From Qipengyuania profundimaris (lineage in GTDB: Bacteria; Pseudomonadota; Alphaproteobacteria; Sphingomonadales; Sphingomonadaceae), in assembly GCF_030717945.1 (NCBI RefSeq), contig NZ_JAVAIM010000001.1, forward strand, positions 1,425,131 to 1,489,130: a stretch of DNA of 64,000 nucleotides. Reading direction: 5' to 3'. Positions 36,548 to 44,827 of the stretch are shown here, one piece after another. How positions within the stretch are numbered: position 1 is the first letter of the stretch; every line of letters starts with the position of its first letter. The position numbers and the translations under genes are program-made. Under the pieces are notes generated by a model, which was given only the letters and a program-made list of their open reading frames with translations, searched no databases and had not been told where the DNA came from.

Positions 36548-37647
36548 TGAATGCTAAGCGTTCGGGCTATTTGCTCTGCGATCGCAAGGCTCGCGGTCAA
36601 GCCCGGCGATTCAATGCCGAACAGATTGACCAGTCCGGCCATCCCGTGATCTTCGGGACCGGAAATCCTGAAATCGGCATTATCTTCCTGCGGGCCGGCA
36701 ATCTTCGGCCTTATTCCGGTGTAATCGGGCTGGAGCCGGGCTACATCCAGATCGGGCAGATAGGTGCCGATGGCGGCTGCGAACCGCTCCCTCCTGCTAT
36801 CGTCGAAGCGATAATCGGGAATGTCTATCCATCGAACATCGGGTCCGAAGCGGGCTTGCCCGCCAAGGTCGAGAGTCAGATGGATACCGAGCCCGCCCGG
36901 CTCCGGCACCGGATACACCAGCCTCGAGCATGGTGAGGGACCGGACAGCCGGTAGTAATGGCCGATGGCGTAATGCGGATTAGGGACAGCCTCCATTGCG
37001 ATCCCCGCGACCCGCCGCGCAAGCTCAATCGCGCCGAGGCCAGCGCAATTGACCAACACGTCGGTATGCACCCGCGTCCCAGCGTCCGACGTTTCCACGA
37101 TGAAGCCCGGCGCTTGAGGAGTGACTGCGGTCACATGCGTGCCCAGCACGACCATGCCGCCGGCATTGCCGATGTCGGCCTCCAGCGCGAGCATCAGTGC
37201 GTGGCTGTCGATGATGCCGGTCGAAGGCGAGTAGAGGGCCCCATGGACACGCACCTCCGGTTCCAGTTCGCGGACCTGTTCACGCGTGTGCCACTGTAGA
37301 TCGGTGACCTCGTTGGCGAGGGCATTTCGTTCAATTTCCGCCAGGTCGTCCATCTGCGAAGGACTGCTTGCGACGATCAGCTTACCGGTCTTGCGATGGG
37401 TGATGTTGCGCTCGCGAGCATAGGCATAGAGCCGGTCTCGCCCCTCGCGACAGAGGCGGGCCTTCAGACTGCCTGGCTGGTAATACAGGCCCGCATGGAT
37501 GACCTCGGAATTGCGGCTGCTGGAATGCATGCCGATCGTACCCTCTTTCTCGAGCACGAAAACCTCTCGTCCGGTTCGAGCGAGCGCAGCGGCGCAGGCG
37601 AGGCCTACCACGCCGGCGCCAACGACAATGCAATCCACCCTGTCCAT
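36544..37647 (-). CDS. NAD(P)/FAD-dependent oxidoreductase, DAO/L-2-hydroxyglutarate oxidase-like
   Basis: The 367-residue protein of the D-amino acid oxidase superfamily starts with a Rossmann fold (VVGAGVVGLACAAAL, 7-21). Segments such as HSSSRNSEVIHAGLYY and GLGIHLTLDLGG resemble L-2-hydroxyglutarate dehydrogenase (LhgO) types. The true substrate is uncertain: it may be a housekeeping hydroxyacid enzyme or act on an acidic sugar or lactyl-type substituent of the polymer. It lies 27 bases after the GH16 gene on the same strand. Confidence 0.82.
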   Translation of the reverse strand: MDRVDCIVVGAGVVGLACAAALARTGREVFVLEKEGTIGMHSSSRNSEVIHAGLYYQPGSLKARLCREGRDRLYAYARERNITHRKTGKLIVASSPSQMDDLAEIERNALANEVTDLQWHTREQVRELEPEVRVHGALYSPSTGIIDSHALMLALEADIGNAGGMVVLGTHVTAVTPQAPGFIVETSDAGTRVHTDVLVNCAGLGAIELARRVAGIAMEAVPNPHYAIGHYYRLSGPSPCSRLVYPVPEPGGLGIHLTLDLGGQARFGPDVRWIDIPDYRFDDSRRERFAAAIGTYLPDLDVARLQPDYTGIRPKIAGPQEDNADFRISGPEDHGMAGLVNLFGIESPGLTASLAIAEQIARTLSIQ

Positions 37648-37674
37648 TCAGCGAACCTCGTCTTCTCCGCGCAT

Positions 37675-38583
37675 TCAGATCCCTAGCGGTTTGCGCTGAT
37701 AGGCATGGATATAGTCGATCTCCATTTGTCCCTTATCCGGTGTCTCGTCATTGATGCGGTGATCCTGCAACGCGAGCGAGACGAGCAGGTACATCGGTTG
37801 CCGGAATTGGGGCGGCGCTCTGGTGCGCCAGATCTCCTTGCGTTCGAAATAGAAGATGACCTCGTTTTCGGTAATCTCCGCGCCGAAGGTGTGGAATCTT
37901 TCCGCGAGCGAACCGCGCGGGACGCTGTTGCGCGACCAACGCCAGATTTTCTCCTGCCCCTCCTTCAGCCTGTGGTTGTGGACCGCCAGGCTGTAACGGT
38001 CGGGCCGGTGGCCGTAATATTCGACGATGTCGATTTCCGCGGTGCCGTCGCGGCGGTCGACACCGATCAACCAGAATGCGGGCCAGAACCCGGCTCCCTC
38101 CGGCATCCGCGCACGGATTTCGAAATAGCCATGTTGCTGCGCGAAGCCGGCGTTGCAGCGGTTCCATGAAGACAGCATTCCGCTCCTCCAAATGCCGGTT
38201 TCGTCCTTCCGGATGGTAATTGTGAGGATGCCGTCCTCGACCGCGAAGGGGCCATCCCCCTGCGGACCGTCGAACTCGGCATTTCCGAAATCTCCGTCCC
38301 AAGGCGTGTGGGTGGTCCAGCGCGAGAGACAGCCCCACTCGGACACGTCGAGCTCGTCGAAATCCTCGCGGAAGGACGGCTCGAATTCGGCGAGATCTAT
38401 GCTCCCGGTGCTCTGCGGCGGACCATTGGAGGCTGACGGAATGGGAGTTGCAAGAGCGAAAAGGGCAAGGAGGAGGAAAAGGCAACTGGCAAGCGAATGA
38501 CGGCGGGCCCGGTGCGGCCCGGGCACCGCATCCTTCCCGATAGCCAGCGCCGTTTCTCGATCGCAGTCGGTTGGCCCGGGCAT
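37675..38583 (-). CDS. Secreted glycoside hydrolase family 16 protein
   Basis: The 302-residue protein has a long basic N-terminus and a hydrophobic export segment (about 31-50). A GH16 domain follows with the catalytic motif E183-I-D185-I-V-E188, where E183 is the likely nucleophile and E188 the acid/base. GH16 enzymes cleave beta-1,3/1,4 glucans or galactans; in an EPS locus it could trim or release the polymer. ATG 38583 has AAGGAG upstream at a rather long distance. Confidence 0.88.
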   Translation of the reverse strand: MPGPTDCDRETALAIGKDAVPGPHRARRHSLASCLFLLLALFALATPIPSASNGPPQSTGSIDLAEFEPSFREDFDELDVSEWGCLSRWTTHTPWDGDFGNAEFDGPQGDGPFAVEDGILTITIRKDETGIWRSGMLSSWNRCNAGFAQQHGYFEIRARMPEGAGFWPAFWLIGVDRRDGTAEIDIVEYYGHRPDRYSLAVHNHRLKEGQEKIWRWSRNSVPRGSLAERFHTFGAEITENEVIFYFERKEIWRTRAPPQFRQPMYLLVSLALQDHRINDETPDKGQMEIDYIHAYQRKPLGI

Positions 38584-38604
38584 CGTCGGCGTGCTCCTTT
38601 CCTT

Positions 38605-39900
38605 TCAACGAACGAATGCAGGGGAGGGGCGCGCGTTGGGCTGGCGCACGTGAGTGCGTTCGGCTTGGACGAGCAGGTCGGAATAGAGATCGAGCAGACG
38701 GTCACGCCACTCGTCCTGCGTGCATGTGAGCCTTGGCGAAAACTTGTAGGCTCTCTCGCTCGCTTCCTGCACCGCTCCATCGTCGTCGAGCCTCCGCATC
38801 GCCTCGGCAAGCACCTGCGGTGTCCGCTCGGCAGCGAGGATCGCGCAGCCCAGGCTTTCCGCTTCCTGTGCGATCATCGCGTCGGAAAACGCGATGAGCG
38901 GCACTCCGCTCTGGAGGGCTTCGACAGCTACCAGACCGAAGGGCTCGGGCAGAGAGCTGGGCATGACCAGCGCCCGTGCCGTTCCGATCCGTTCGGCAAT
39001 CACCGAATGATCGAGCCAGCCGTCCCAGACGATTTCGGGAAAGTCGGCTGCCAATTGCGCGCGGTCCGGCCCGTCTCCGATCACCCGCAGCCTGCGTCCG
39101 GCAAGCTGCGCCGCCTCTGCTGCTACCCTCAGTCCTTTTTCCTGCGTCACTCGTCCGATGAAGAAAATATCCGAATTCTGCTCGGCGGCGACGCGGGTCG
39201 GCAGGAAGGCGCGAGCCGGGTTGCGCACCACACGCATGCGGTCCCGGACCAAGTCGGATTTTTCAAGCAAAGGTGCCATCGCGGGATGGATCAGGACAAT
39301 GGCAGCTGGCGATTGACCGGCGGGAAAGGTTCGCTGCCTCACAAAATGACGGGCCACGCGAAACGCCTTTTGTGCCGTGCTGCGCTTGTCGCACCGCGCC
39401 GACAAGCAGCCGGCCGACATCGGGCTGCGGTGGCACACATCGTGCCGGCTGAAATCGAAGAATGCTCCGTTGGGACAGGCCATGAAGAAATCGTGCGCAT
39501 GCACCACAAGGCGGTCGCTGACCTTGGAGAGCGGTGAGAAGACCGAGGGCGAAAGGATCTGCGCCCATCCATGCAGATGGTAGACGACGTCGGGTGCATC
39601 GAGCTTGGCGATGGTATCTTCCAAAAACCGCCGCGCGGTGGAATTGTAAAGCCCTTCACGTACCTGGCTTGCAAAGCCGCGCTGCAACAGGGGCTTGCCG
39701 CCAAGCGCATTCAGGTCGACGGAGCTTGGCAACTGCGCCTGGCTGCCGTCATCGCCGGTCGCATAGGTCACCCTGATGCCGGCTTCGCTGAACAATCTGG
39801 CGGACAACAGGGCAAGCGCGGTGGCACCGCCGGCAGCGATAGAACGATCATTTATGATTACGATGCGGCTCGGGACCATGTCGTTACCGGCATACGCCAT
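38605..39900 (-). CDS. Glycosyltransferase family 4
   Basis: The 431-residue GT-B glycosyltransferase has an N-terminal acceptor domain and a C-terminal donor domain with FIGRVTQEKGLRVAAEAAQ and PEPFGLVAVEALQSG, the E-x7-E motif of retaining GT4 enzymes. It transfers a sugar from a nucleotide donor to the growing lipid-linked unit at the cytoplasmic face. ATG 39879 (MVPSRIVIIND) is an alternative start. It leads the nine-gene minus-strand run and is divergent from the GT2 gene. Confidence 0.88.
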   Translation of the reverse strand: MAYAGNDMVPSRIVIINDRSIAAGGATALALLSARLFSEAGIRVTYATGDDGSQAQLPSSVDLNALGGKPLLQRGFASQVREGLYNSTARRFLEDTIAKLDAPDVVYHLHGWAQILSPSVFSPLSKVSDRLVVHAHDFFMACPNGAFFDFSRHDVCHRSPMSAGCLSARCDKRSTAQKAFRVARHFVRQRTFPAGQSPAAIVLIHPAMAPLLEKSDLVRDRMRVVRNPARAFLPTRVAAEQNSDIFFIGRVTQEKGLRVAAEAAQLAGRRLRVIGDGPDRAQLAADFPEIVWDGWLDHSVIAERIGTARALVMPSSLPEPFGLVAVEALQSGVPLIAFSDAMIAQEAESLGCAILAAERTPQVLAEAMRRLDDDGAVQEASERAYKFSPRLTCTQDEWRDRLLDLYSDLLVQAERTHVRQPNARPSPAFVR

Positions 39901-40030
39901 CTGCGCGCCGCTCTCGCGCTATCTTTGGTAGTACCATCATATTGCGCTTAGAACGCCCACGACTTCTCTCCTAAGCTTCTGGCGCCACGGCGATACGTCC
40001 TGGGCGTCGCAGTCAGGAGGAAAGAACGGA

Positions 40031-40906
40031 ATGCGGATCACGGTCATCGTCGCAACACTTGGGCGTCCCCGCGAGGCCGACGATCTGGTCAACGACCTCG
40101 TCAACCAGACGCGCCGGCCCGACCGCACCGTATTTGCGGTCGTTAAGCCCGAAGACGCACCCGGCCGTAATCCGGATATCGCCAACGAAACCCTGCTCTG
40201 CCCGCGCAAGGGTCTTTGTGCGCAGCGCAACGCGGGTCTGGATCATGTAGCCGACACCAGTGACGTGATTGTGTTCTTCGATGACGATTTCGTCCCACAT
40301 CGTACTTTCCTCGAGCGGGTAGAGCACGCCTTCGAAGCCAATTCCGAATATGTCGGAATCACGGGAGCGGTGGTTGCCGATGGTATCTGCGGGCCCGGTC
40401 TCACACGCCAGGAGGCAGTGGAGGCGGTCGAGGTCCATGGGGCCCGACAAGATGACGGGCCGCCGGGCGAAACGGATGTTCCCGGCCTTTACGGATGCAA
40501 CATGGCAATGCGTGTCGATGCCCTGGGCGGACGACGCTTCGACGAGCGGCTGCCCTTGTACGGCTGGCTCGAAGATCTCGACTTCACCAACCGCTTGCTC
40601 GACGAGGGGCGGCTCGTGCGGCTGGACAGCCTCATCGGTGCGCATCGCGGGGTCAAGGCGGCCAGGGTTTCAGGCCTGCGCCTGGGGTATTCGCAGATAG
40701 CGAATGCCCGATACCTCATGGCCAAGGGGTCGGCCCCTCGCTGGCTCATGATGAAGAACCTCGTGAAGTACCCGGTGGTCAATGCGACGCGGGCCTTGCT
40801 GCCGGAACCGTATATCGACCGATGGGGCCGGCTCCGCGGCAACGTGATCGGACTGTTCGACCTAGCCCGCGGCAGGTCTCGGCCGGAGCGCATCCTCGAC
40901 CTGTGA
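40031..40906 (+). CDS. Glycosyltransferase family 2
   Basis: The 291-residue GT-A enzyme starts MRITVIVATLGRPREADDL, has the DxD-type metal site VFFDDDFV and the acceptor-side segment RLPLYGWLEDLDFTNRL. It is cytoplasmic or membrane-associated, with no clear transmembrane helix. AGGAGG precedes the start by 11 bases. Its 3' end overlaps the pyruvyl transferase gene by 45 bases on the other strand. Confidence 0.88.
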   Translation: MRITVIVATLGRPREADDLVNDLVNQTRRPDRTVFAVVKPEDAPGRNPDIANETLLCPRKGLCAQRNAGLDHVADTSDVIVFFDDDFVPHRTFLERVEHAFEANSEYVGITGAVVADGICGPGLTRQEAVEAVEVHGARQDDGPPGETDVPGLYGCNMAMRVDALGGRRFDERLPLYGWLEDLDFTNRLLDEGRLVRLDSLIGAHRGVKAARVSGLRLGYSQIANARYLMAKGSAPRWLMMKNLVKYPVVNATRALLPEPYIDRWGRLRGNVIGLFDLARGRSRPERILDL

Positions 40907-42121
40907 CGGTCGCTCATCCGCAACGTCGGGCGATTTTGCCATCAGGGCCGAAAGACAGCTCTCGATAGACGCGCGGGCTGCATCCAGCGTTCGCCCATGG
41001 CGTGAGCGATCTACGCCTTCGGACAGAGCCTTTTCGATCGTATTCGCGACCAGCCGGGCTTGGCCCTCAGCCGCGTCTGCAACGAACCTCTCGCGCCCGA
41101 CCGACGTCATGAAGGCGTCGACCTTGCGGTCCCATCGCAGCACGACGTTCGGTATGCGGAAGGAGTAGGCGACGATATTGGCATGGAGGCGGTGCGCAGC
41201 GACGGCATCGAAGCGTGCGATCGTCCGCGCCAGCTCAGCCGGACGCCGGGGTCGCGGAGCCTGGGCTACGCCCAGTTCCCGGGTTGCTCGATAAATTGCC
41301 TGCAAGAATTCCGTGTCGTCGGCTGGCCCCGTCGTGAACAGTTCGACCGCGTGACCCTTGTCGCGCAGCATCCGGCACAACTCGATCCAAAAGGCTTGCG
41401 CCGCCTCGAACGAAATATTGCCGCTGCTGCCGCCATGCAGCGCCAGCGTTCGTGGATGAGTAATGCCGAGCCCGATGGTCGGTGCCTGCCGCCGGTCGCG
41501 CGGCTGCACCTCGCGATAAAGATCGCAACAGAGCAAACCCGGGTCGCAGCACAGCTTTGCGGACATCTTGGTCGCCGGTTCGAACCGCGTATTCCAGTTT
41601 GCCTGTGAGTGCCGGTCTCGCGTCGCGACATGCGCCAGCCTCGCGTTGGACAACGCGTCGGCGAACAGGGCGTGGCCGCGCCGGGACATGTTCTCGGCCA
41701 CGCCCACCCCGAAGATCGCCGTAGGAATTCCGCGCTTGCGGACTTCGTGCATGACGCCGTCGATCTTTAGCGGAAAGTTGAGATCGGCATCGGCCAGCAG
41801 TTGGCCGCCGCCTAATACGGCGTAGTCGGCCTGCCTCAATAAACATTGCCAGCTGCTGCGATAGCGCAGCCTGATTAGGGCTCCAACCGCAAGGGGTACG
41901 ATGAGAGAGCGCAGGCCGCGTGGCAGCTTATCGAGAAACGTGAGCACCGCTCCGCGATGGTCGTCGAGCCCTGTTCCGAAGGCTTCACGGCCCGCCAAGT
42001 CCACCGACACGACATCGGCGTCGGGGAGCAGCCTGCGAATTTCATTCTCGAGGCACTCGGCGATGATGCCGTCCCCCAGGTTGGGGCTATACTTCACATT
42101 GAGGAGCGCAATTGTCGTCAT
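40862..42121 (-). CDS. Polysaccharide pyruvyl transferase family protein
   Basis: The 419-residue protein belongs to the polysaccharide pyruvyl transferase family, which adds ketal-linked pyruvate to sugars from phosphoenolpyruvate. The start NVKYSPNLGDGIIAECLENE (8-27) is the typical N-x-G-D opening. Later segments such as RFDAVAAHRLHANIVAYSF match the family's C-terminal part. Pyruvylation would give the polymer negative charge. It is convergent with the GT2 gene. Confidence 0.85.
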   Translation of the reverse strand: MTTIALLNVKYSPNLGDGIIAECLENEIRRLLPDADVVSVDLAGREAFGTGLDDHRGAVLTFLDKLPRGLRSLIVPLAVGALIRLRYRSSWQCLLRQADYAVLGGGQLLADADLNFPLKIDGVMHEVRKRGIPTAIFGVGVAENMSRRGHALFADALSNARLAHVATRDRHSQANWNTRFEPATKMSAKLCCDPGLLCCDLYREVQPRDRRQAPTIGLGITHPRTLALHGGSSGNISFEAAQAFWIELCRMLRDKGHAVELFTTGPADDTEFLQAIYRATRELGVAQAPRPRRPAELARTIARFDAVAAHRLHANIVAYSFRIPNVVLRWDRKVDAFMTSVGRERFVADAAEGQARLVANTIEKALSEGVDRSRHGRTLDAARASIESCLSALMAKSPDVADERPSQVEDALRPRPAAG

Positions 42122-42191
42122 TTCAGGCAGTTTTCGCCCCGGCTCCGCATTGAAGGGCGCTTGCAGTTCGCGTTCTCAAATCGCTGCCGCC

Positions 42192-42905
42192 CTACGATTT
42201 ACTGTTGCGGATGAACATGACCGGCGAGTTCTCGGTCTCGCTGGGCACCACCAGTGCTTCCGGTACCTCGTTCTCGTCCTCGTCGAAGGCTTCCGATGTA
42301 GCGGCACGCCTCGCATCGACCGGCGCGACTGGCGTCCAGTAGTCCGTTCCTGCCAGGTCGCTCCAGTCGAAGCCCAGTTCGGCAAAGGCGCGTTCTGCTG
42401 CGACCGCTGGGGTCGTCTCCTCGCCCGCAAAGCTGACCAGGCCGCCATCTGCGACGGTGCAGGATATCGAGGGGTCCCGCGCGAAAAAGAGCCGGGTCCC
42501 CGGCTCTGCCTTCAAAGCGAGGAATTTCAGGGCCTGATGAGACGCGCGCAACTTATCCATCTGCGCCTGTTTGGTCGCCGAAATGCCGATTTCCCCTGAA
42601 GGTAGCTCGAGCATTTCGATTATCGAAAGTTCGGTTGCGGCGCGGATCAGTTCCGGATTGACGGTGTAGAAGTCAGGATTTTCCGGATCGCAATAATCCT
42701 GGAAGAGGAAGCGCAGGTTACGGCTCAGCAGCTTCCAATCGATGACTTTCGCAGCAAGATAGACGCGGAACGGGACAGGCGGTGCGGCCTGATTGATCTT
42801 GAGTATGCGCCCGCCGACATCGTTCTTCGGCGAAAAATCCACCCTTACGAAGCCGGGCATCGCATCATTGATCAGGACGAATACGTATCCTTCTTTGCGG
42901 CTCAT
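42192..42905 (-). CDS. T5orf172/GIY-YIG-like domain protein with extended tail
   Basis: The 237-residue protein starts GYVFVLINDAMPGFVRVDFS (6-25) and continues GGRILKINQAAPPVPFRVYLAAKV. This follows the pattern of T5orf172/MUG113 GIY-YIG-like domains, but with poorly conserved catalytic residues. The C-terminal 130 residues are acidic and unassigned. It is probably not an active nuclease. Its place between polysaccharide genes is unexplained. Confidence 0.65.
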   Translation of the reverse strand: MSRKEGYVFVLINDAMPGFVRVDFSPKNDVGGRILKINQAAPPVPFRVYLAAKVIDWKLLSRNLRFLFQDYCDPENPDFYTVNPELIRAATELSIIEMLELPSGEIGISATKQAQMDKLRASHQALKFLALKAEPGTRLFFARDPSISCTVADGGLVSFAGEETTPAVAAERAFAELGFDWSDLAGTDYWTPVAPVDARRAATSEAFDEDENEVPEALVVPSETENSPVMFIRNSKS

Positions 42906-43270
42906 CGATCGGTCCTCGCGAGCCTTGCGTCACAAGCGGTTTGCCCGTTGTTTCGGGCGCTCGACTCTCGATACCGAGATTATCTGGCGTCAGCCCGAGA
43001 GGCGAAGGCTAACTCGGGTTAGTTCGATTTGGTCCGACCGAAGCCGAAGACTTTGCGATTCAAGCGAAAATGGCCCGATACCCGGCTATCCCATTGTGTC
43101 TCTACCGGGTTAGGCCGGAATGGAGGGTTGCCGCAACTGGTGTCGCACGCGCAATGTCGAGAGATAAGAAGAAGCCTCTCGCTGGGAGTGAACATGGCGG
43201 GTCAGACCACACAGAACATTTTCGTGCCGCTGCGAGCGGCCCTTGCCGCCGTAAGCATGGCGGCAAGGTC
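42906..43270. other. Gene-free stretch of 365 bases
   Basis: Short frames on both strands here have no family resemblance and no good ribosome binding sites. No tRNA, repeat or clear hairpin was found. It probably holds the promoters of the two flanking genes, which are transcribed away from it. Confidence 0.5.
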
Positions 43271-43507
43271 GTGAATTATTCCCAATCCCCACAAGACGTC
43301 CCTCATTACAGAGAATTGGGCGAGGTCTCCCGGGCGCTCGCCACAGGTTATGCGCGGCTTGCCGAGCGCGGTATCCCGCCGGAAATGGTGACTGTCGCGA
43401 TGCTGAATGCAACCGTGAATGTCTTTTCTATGTTCGAGAAACGCACCGAATTGCCTTCGCTGCTGCGCGAACTGGCCGACACCATCGAGAGCGAGCCGCG
43501 CTGCTGA
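43271..43507 (+). CDS. Small hypothetical protein
   Basis: A 78-residue helical protein is predicted from GTG 43271 (NYSQSPQDVPHYRELGEVSR...TELPSLLRELADTIESEPRC). An AAGG lies just before the start, at short distance. The frame is open upstream, but that part is compositionally poor. No family is recognised and no signal or membrane helix is present. Confidence 0.45.
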   Translation: MNYSQSPQDVPHYRELGEVSRALATGYARLAERGIPPEMVTVAMLNATVNVFSMFEKRTELPSLLRELADTIESEPRC

Positions 43508-43664
43508 CAAGTAGATGCCGGCACCCGATTGCCCGCATTTCCCGACTTCCTGAACCCAATGGGATTAGGGCGCGGCGCGTTTGGCCTAAGCACGCTGCGC
43601 GTATCGCGAAATTGTGCGCATCTACCTAAAACATGGAAAGCGGAAGCTTCGCCACCGAAGGCAG

Positions 43665-43678
43665 ACCGAAACTTCGGT
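43665..43678. repeat. Palindrome before the epimerase gene
   Basis: ACCGAA-AC-TTCGGT is a 6-bp inverted repeat about 50 bases before the start of the SDR gene at 43727. It could be an operator half-site pair; nothing else supports this. Confidence 0.3.
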
Positions 43679-43726
43679 CACCAAGTTTGTGCGGGCTGAG
43701 ACACGTTTAGCTTTAGGGGAACTACG

Positions 43727-44782
43727 GTGAAAGTATTGGTGACAGGACATCTCGGCTACATCGGCACGGTGCTGGCTCCGCGATTGCTCGAACGTGGGCA
43801 TGAGGTCATCGGTCTGGACAGCGCCCTGTTCGTGGGATGCGCATTTCGTCCCAACCCGGCCGAGATACCCTCTCTCGGCGACGACGTGCGGGATTTCGTC
43901 GCTCGGGCCGATGCCGTCGAGCGTCTGCGTGGTATGGATGCGGTCATCCATCTCGCTGCGCTATCCAATGATCCCCTCGGCGACTATCGTCCCGGGCTGA
44001 CCGAGGAGATCAATGCCGAGGCATCCATCGCGCTGGCGCGGCTGGCCAAGCAGGCCGGCGTCCCGCGGTTTGCCTTTGCCTCCTCCTGCTCCAACTACGG
44101 CGCATCGGGCTACGGCTTCATCGACGAATCCGGGGAACTCAACCCCGTTACGGCCTACGGTTTCTCCAAGGTCCATGCGGAAACAGGAATATCCGTGCTT
44201 GCCGACGAGGACTTCAGCCCAACCTTCCTTCGCGCATCAACCGCCTACGGCTTGTCGCCGCATCTGCGGCTGGATCTCGTCGTGAACAATCTGACGGCCT
44301 GGGCCTGCACCACCGGCGAAGTCCATCTTCTGAGCGATGGCAGCCCGTGGCGCCCAATTGTCCACGTGGAGGATATTGCGGCCGCCTACATCGCAGTCAT
44401 CGAGGCCGAGCGCGCCGATGTGCACGAGCAGATCTTCAACATCGGGCAGACAACCGAGAACTATCAGATAAGGGAAATTGCCGAGCTTGTTCGCGATATC
44501 GTGCCCGGTTCCAGGATCGGTTTTTCGGAAGGCGCCAGCCCCGATGTCCGCAACTACCGCGTGGATTGCAACTACATTGCGCGCAAGCTTCATGGCTTCA
44601 AGCCGCAGTGGACGTGCCGACGCGGGATCGAGCAGCTATTCGACGCCTTCCATACCGACGGCCTGACACTCGAGGAGTTCGAGGGTCCCCGCTTCAAGCG
44701 TATAGCCTGGATGAAGAAGCGCATCGACGAAGGCGCGTTCGATCCCGACCTGATGCCGGCGCGGCAACTCGCGGACGCCTGA
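43727..44782 (+). CDS. NAD-dependent nucleotide-sugar epimerase/dehydratase
   Basis: The 351-residue extended SDR has the cofactor motif TGHLGYIG (6-13), an active-site segment SSCSNYGASGYG and the catalytic YGFSK (YxxxK). WRPIVHVEDIAAAYIAVIEA is typical of sugar epimerases and dehydratases. Start GTG 43727 follows AGGGGA. It is the only other nucleotide-sugar SDR in the locus besides 28162-29121 and could provide the 4-keto or reduced CDP-sugar needed by the C-methyltransferase, though that is inference. Confidence 0.87.
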   Translation: MKVLVTGHLGYIGTVLAPRLLERGHEVIGLDSALFVGCAFRPNPAEIPSLGDDVRDFVARADAVERLRGMDAVIHLAALSNDPLGDYRPGLTEEINAEASIALARLAKQAGVPRFAFASSCSNYGASGYGFIDESGELNPVTAYGFSKVHAETGISVLADEDFSPTFLRASTAYGLSPHLRLDLVVNNLTAWACTTGEVHLLSDGSPWRPIVHVEDIAAAYIAVIEAERADVHEQIFNIGQTTENYQIREIAELVRDIVPGSRIGFSEGASPDVRNYRVDCNYIARKLHGFKPQWTCRRGIEQLFDAFHTDGLTLEEFEGPRFKRIAWMKKRIDEGAFDPDLMPARQLADA

Positions 44783-44786
44783 AGCC

Positions 44787-44821
44787 AACCCGCCCGGATG
44801 CGGGAAGCGCAGCTCCGGGTT
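44787..44821. terminator. Possible hairpin between convergent SDR and Wzx genes
   Basis: AACCCG and CGGGTT form the ends of an imperfect inverted repeat in the 45-base gap between convergent genes. There is no T tract, so termination is uncertain. Confidence 0.3.
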
Positions 44822-44827
44822 GAGCAG

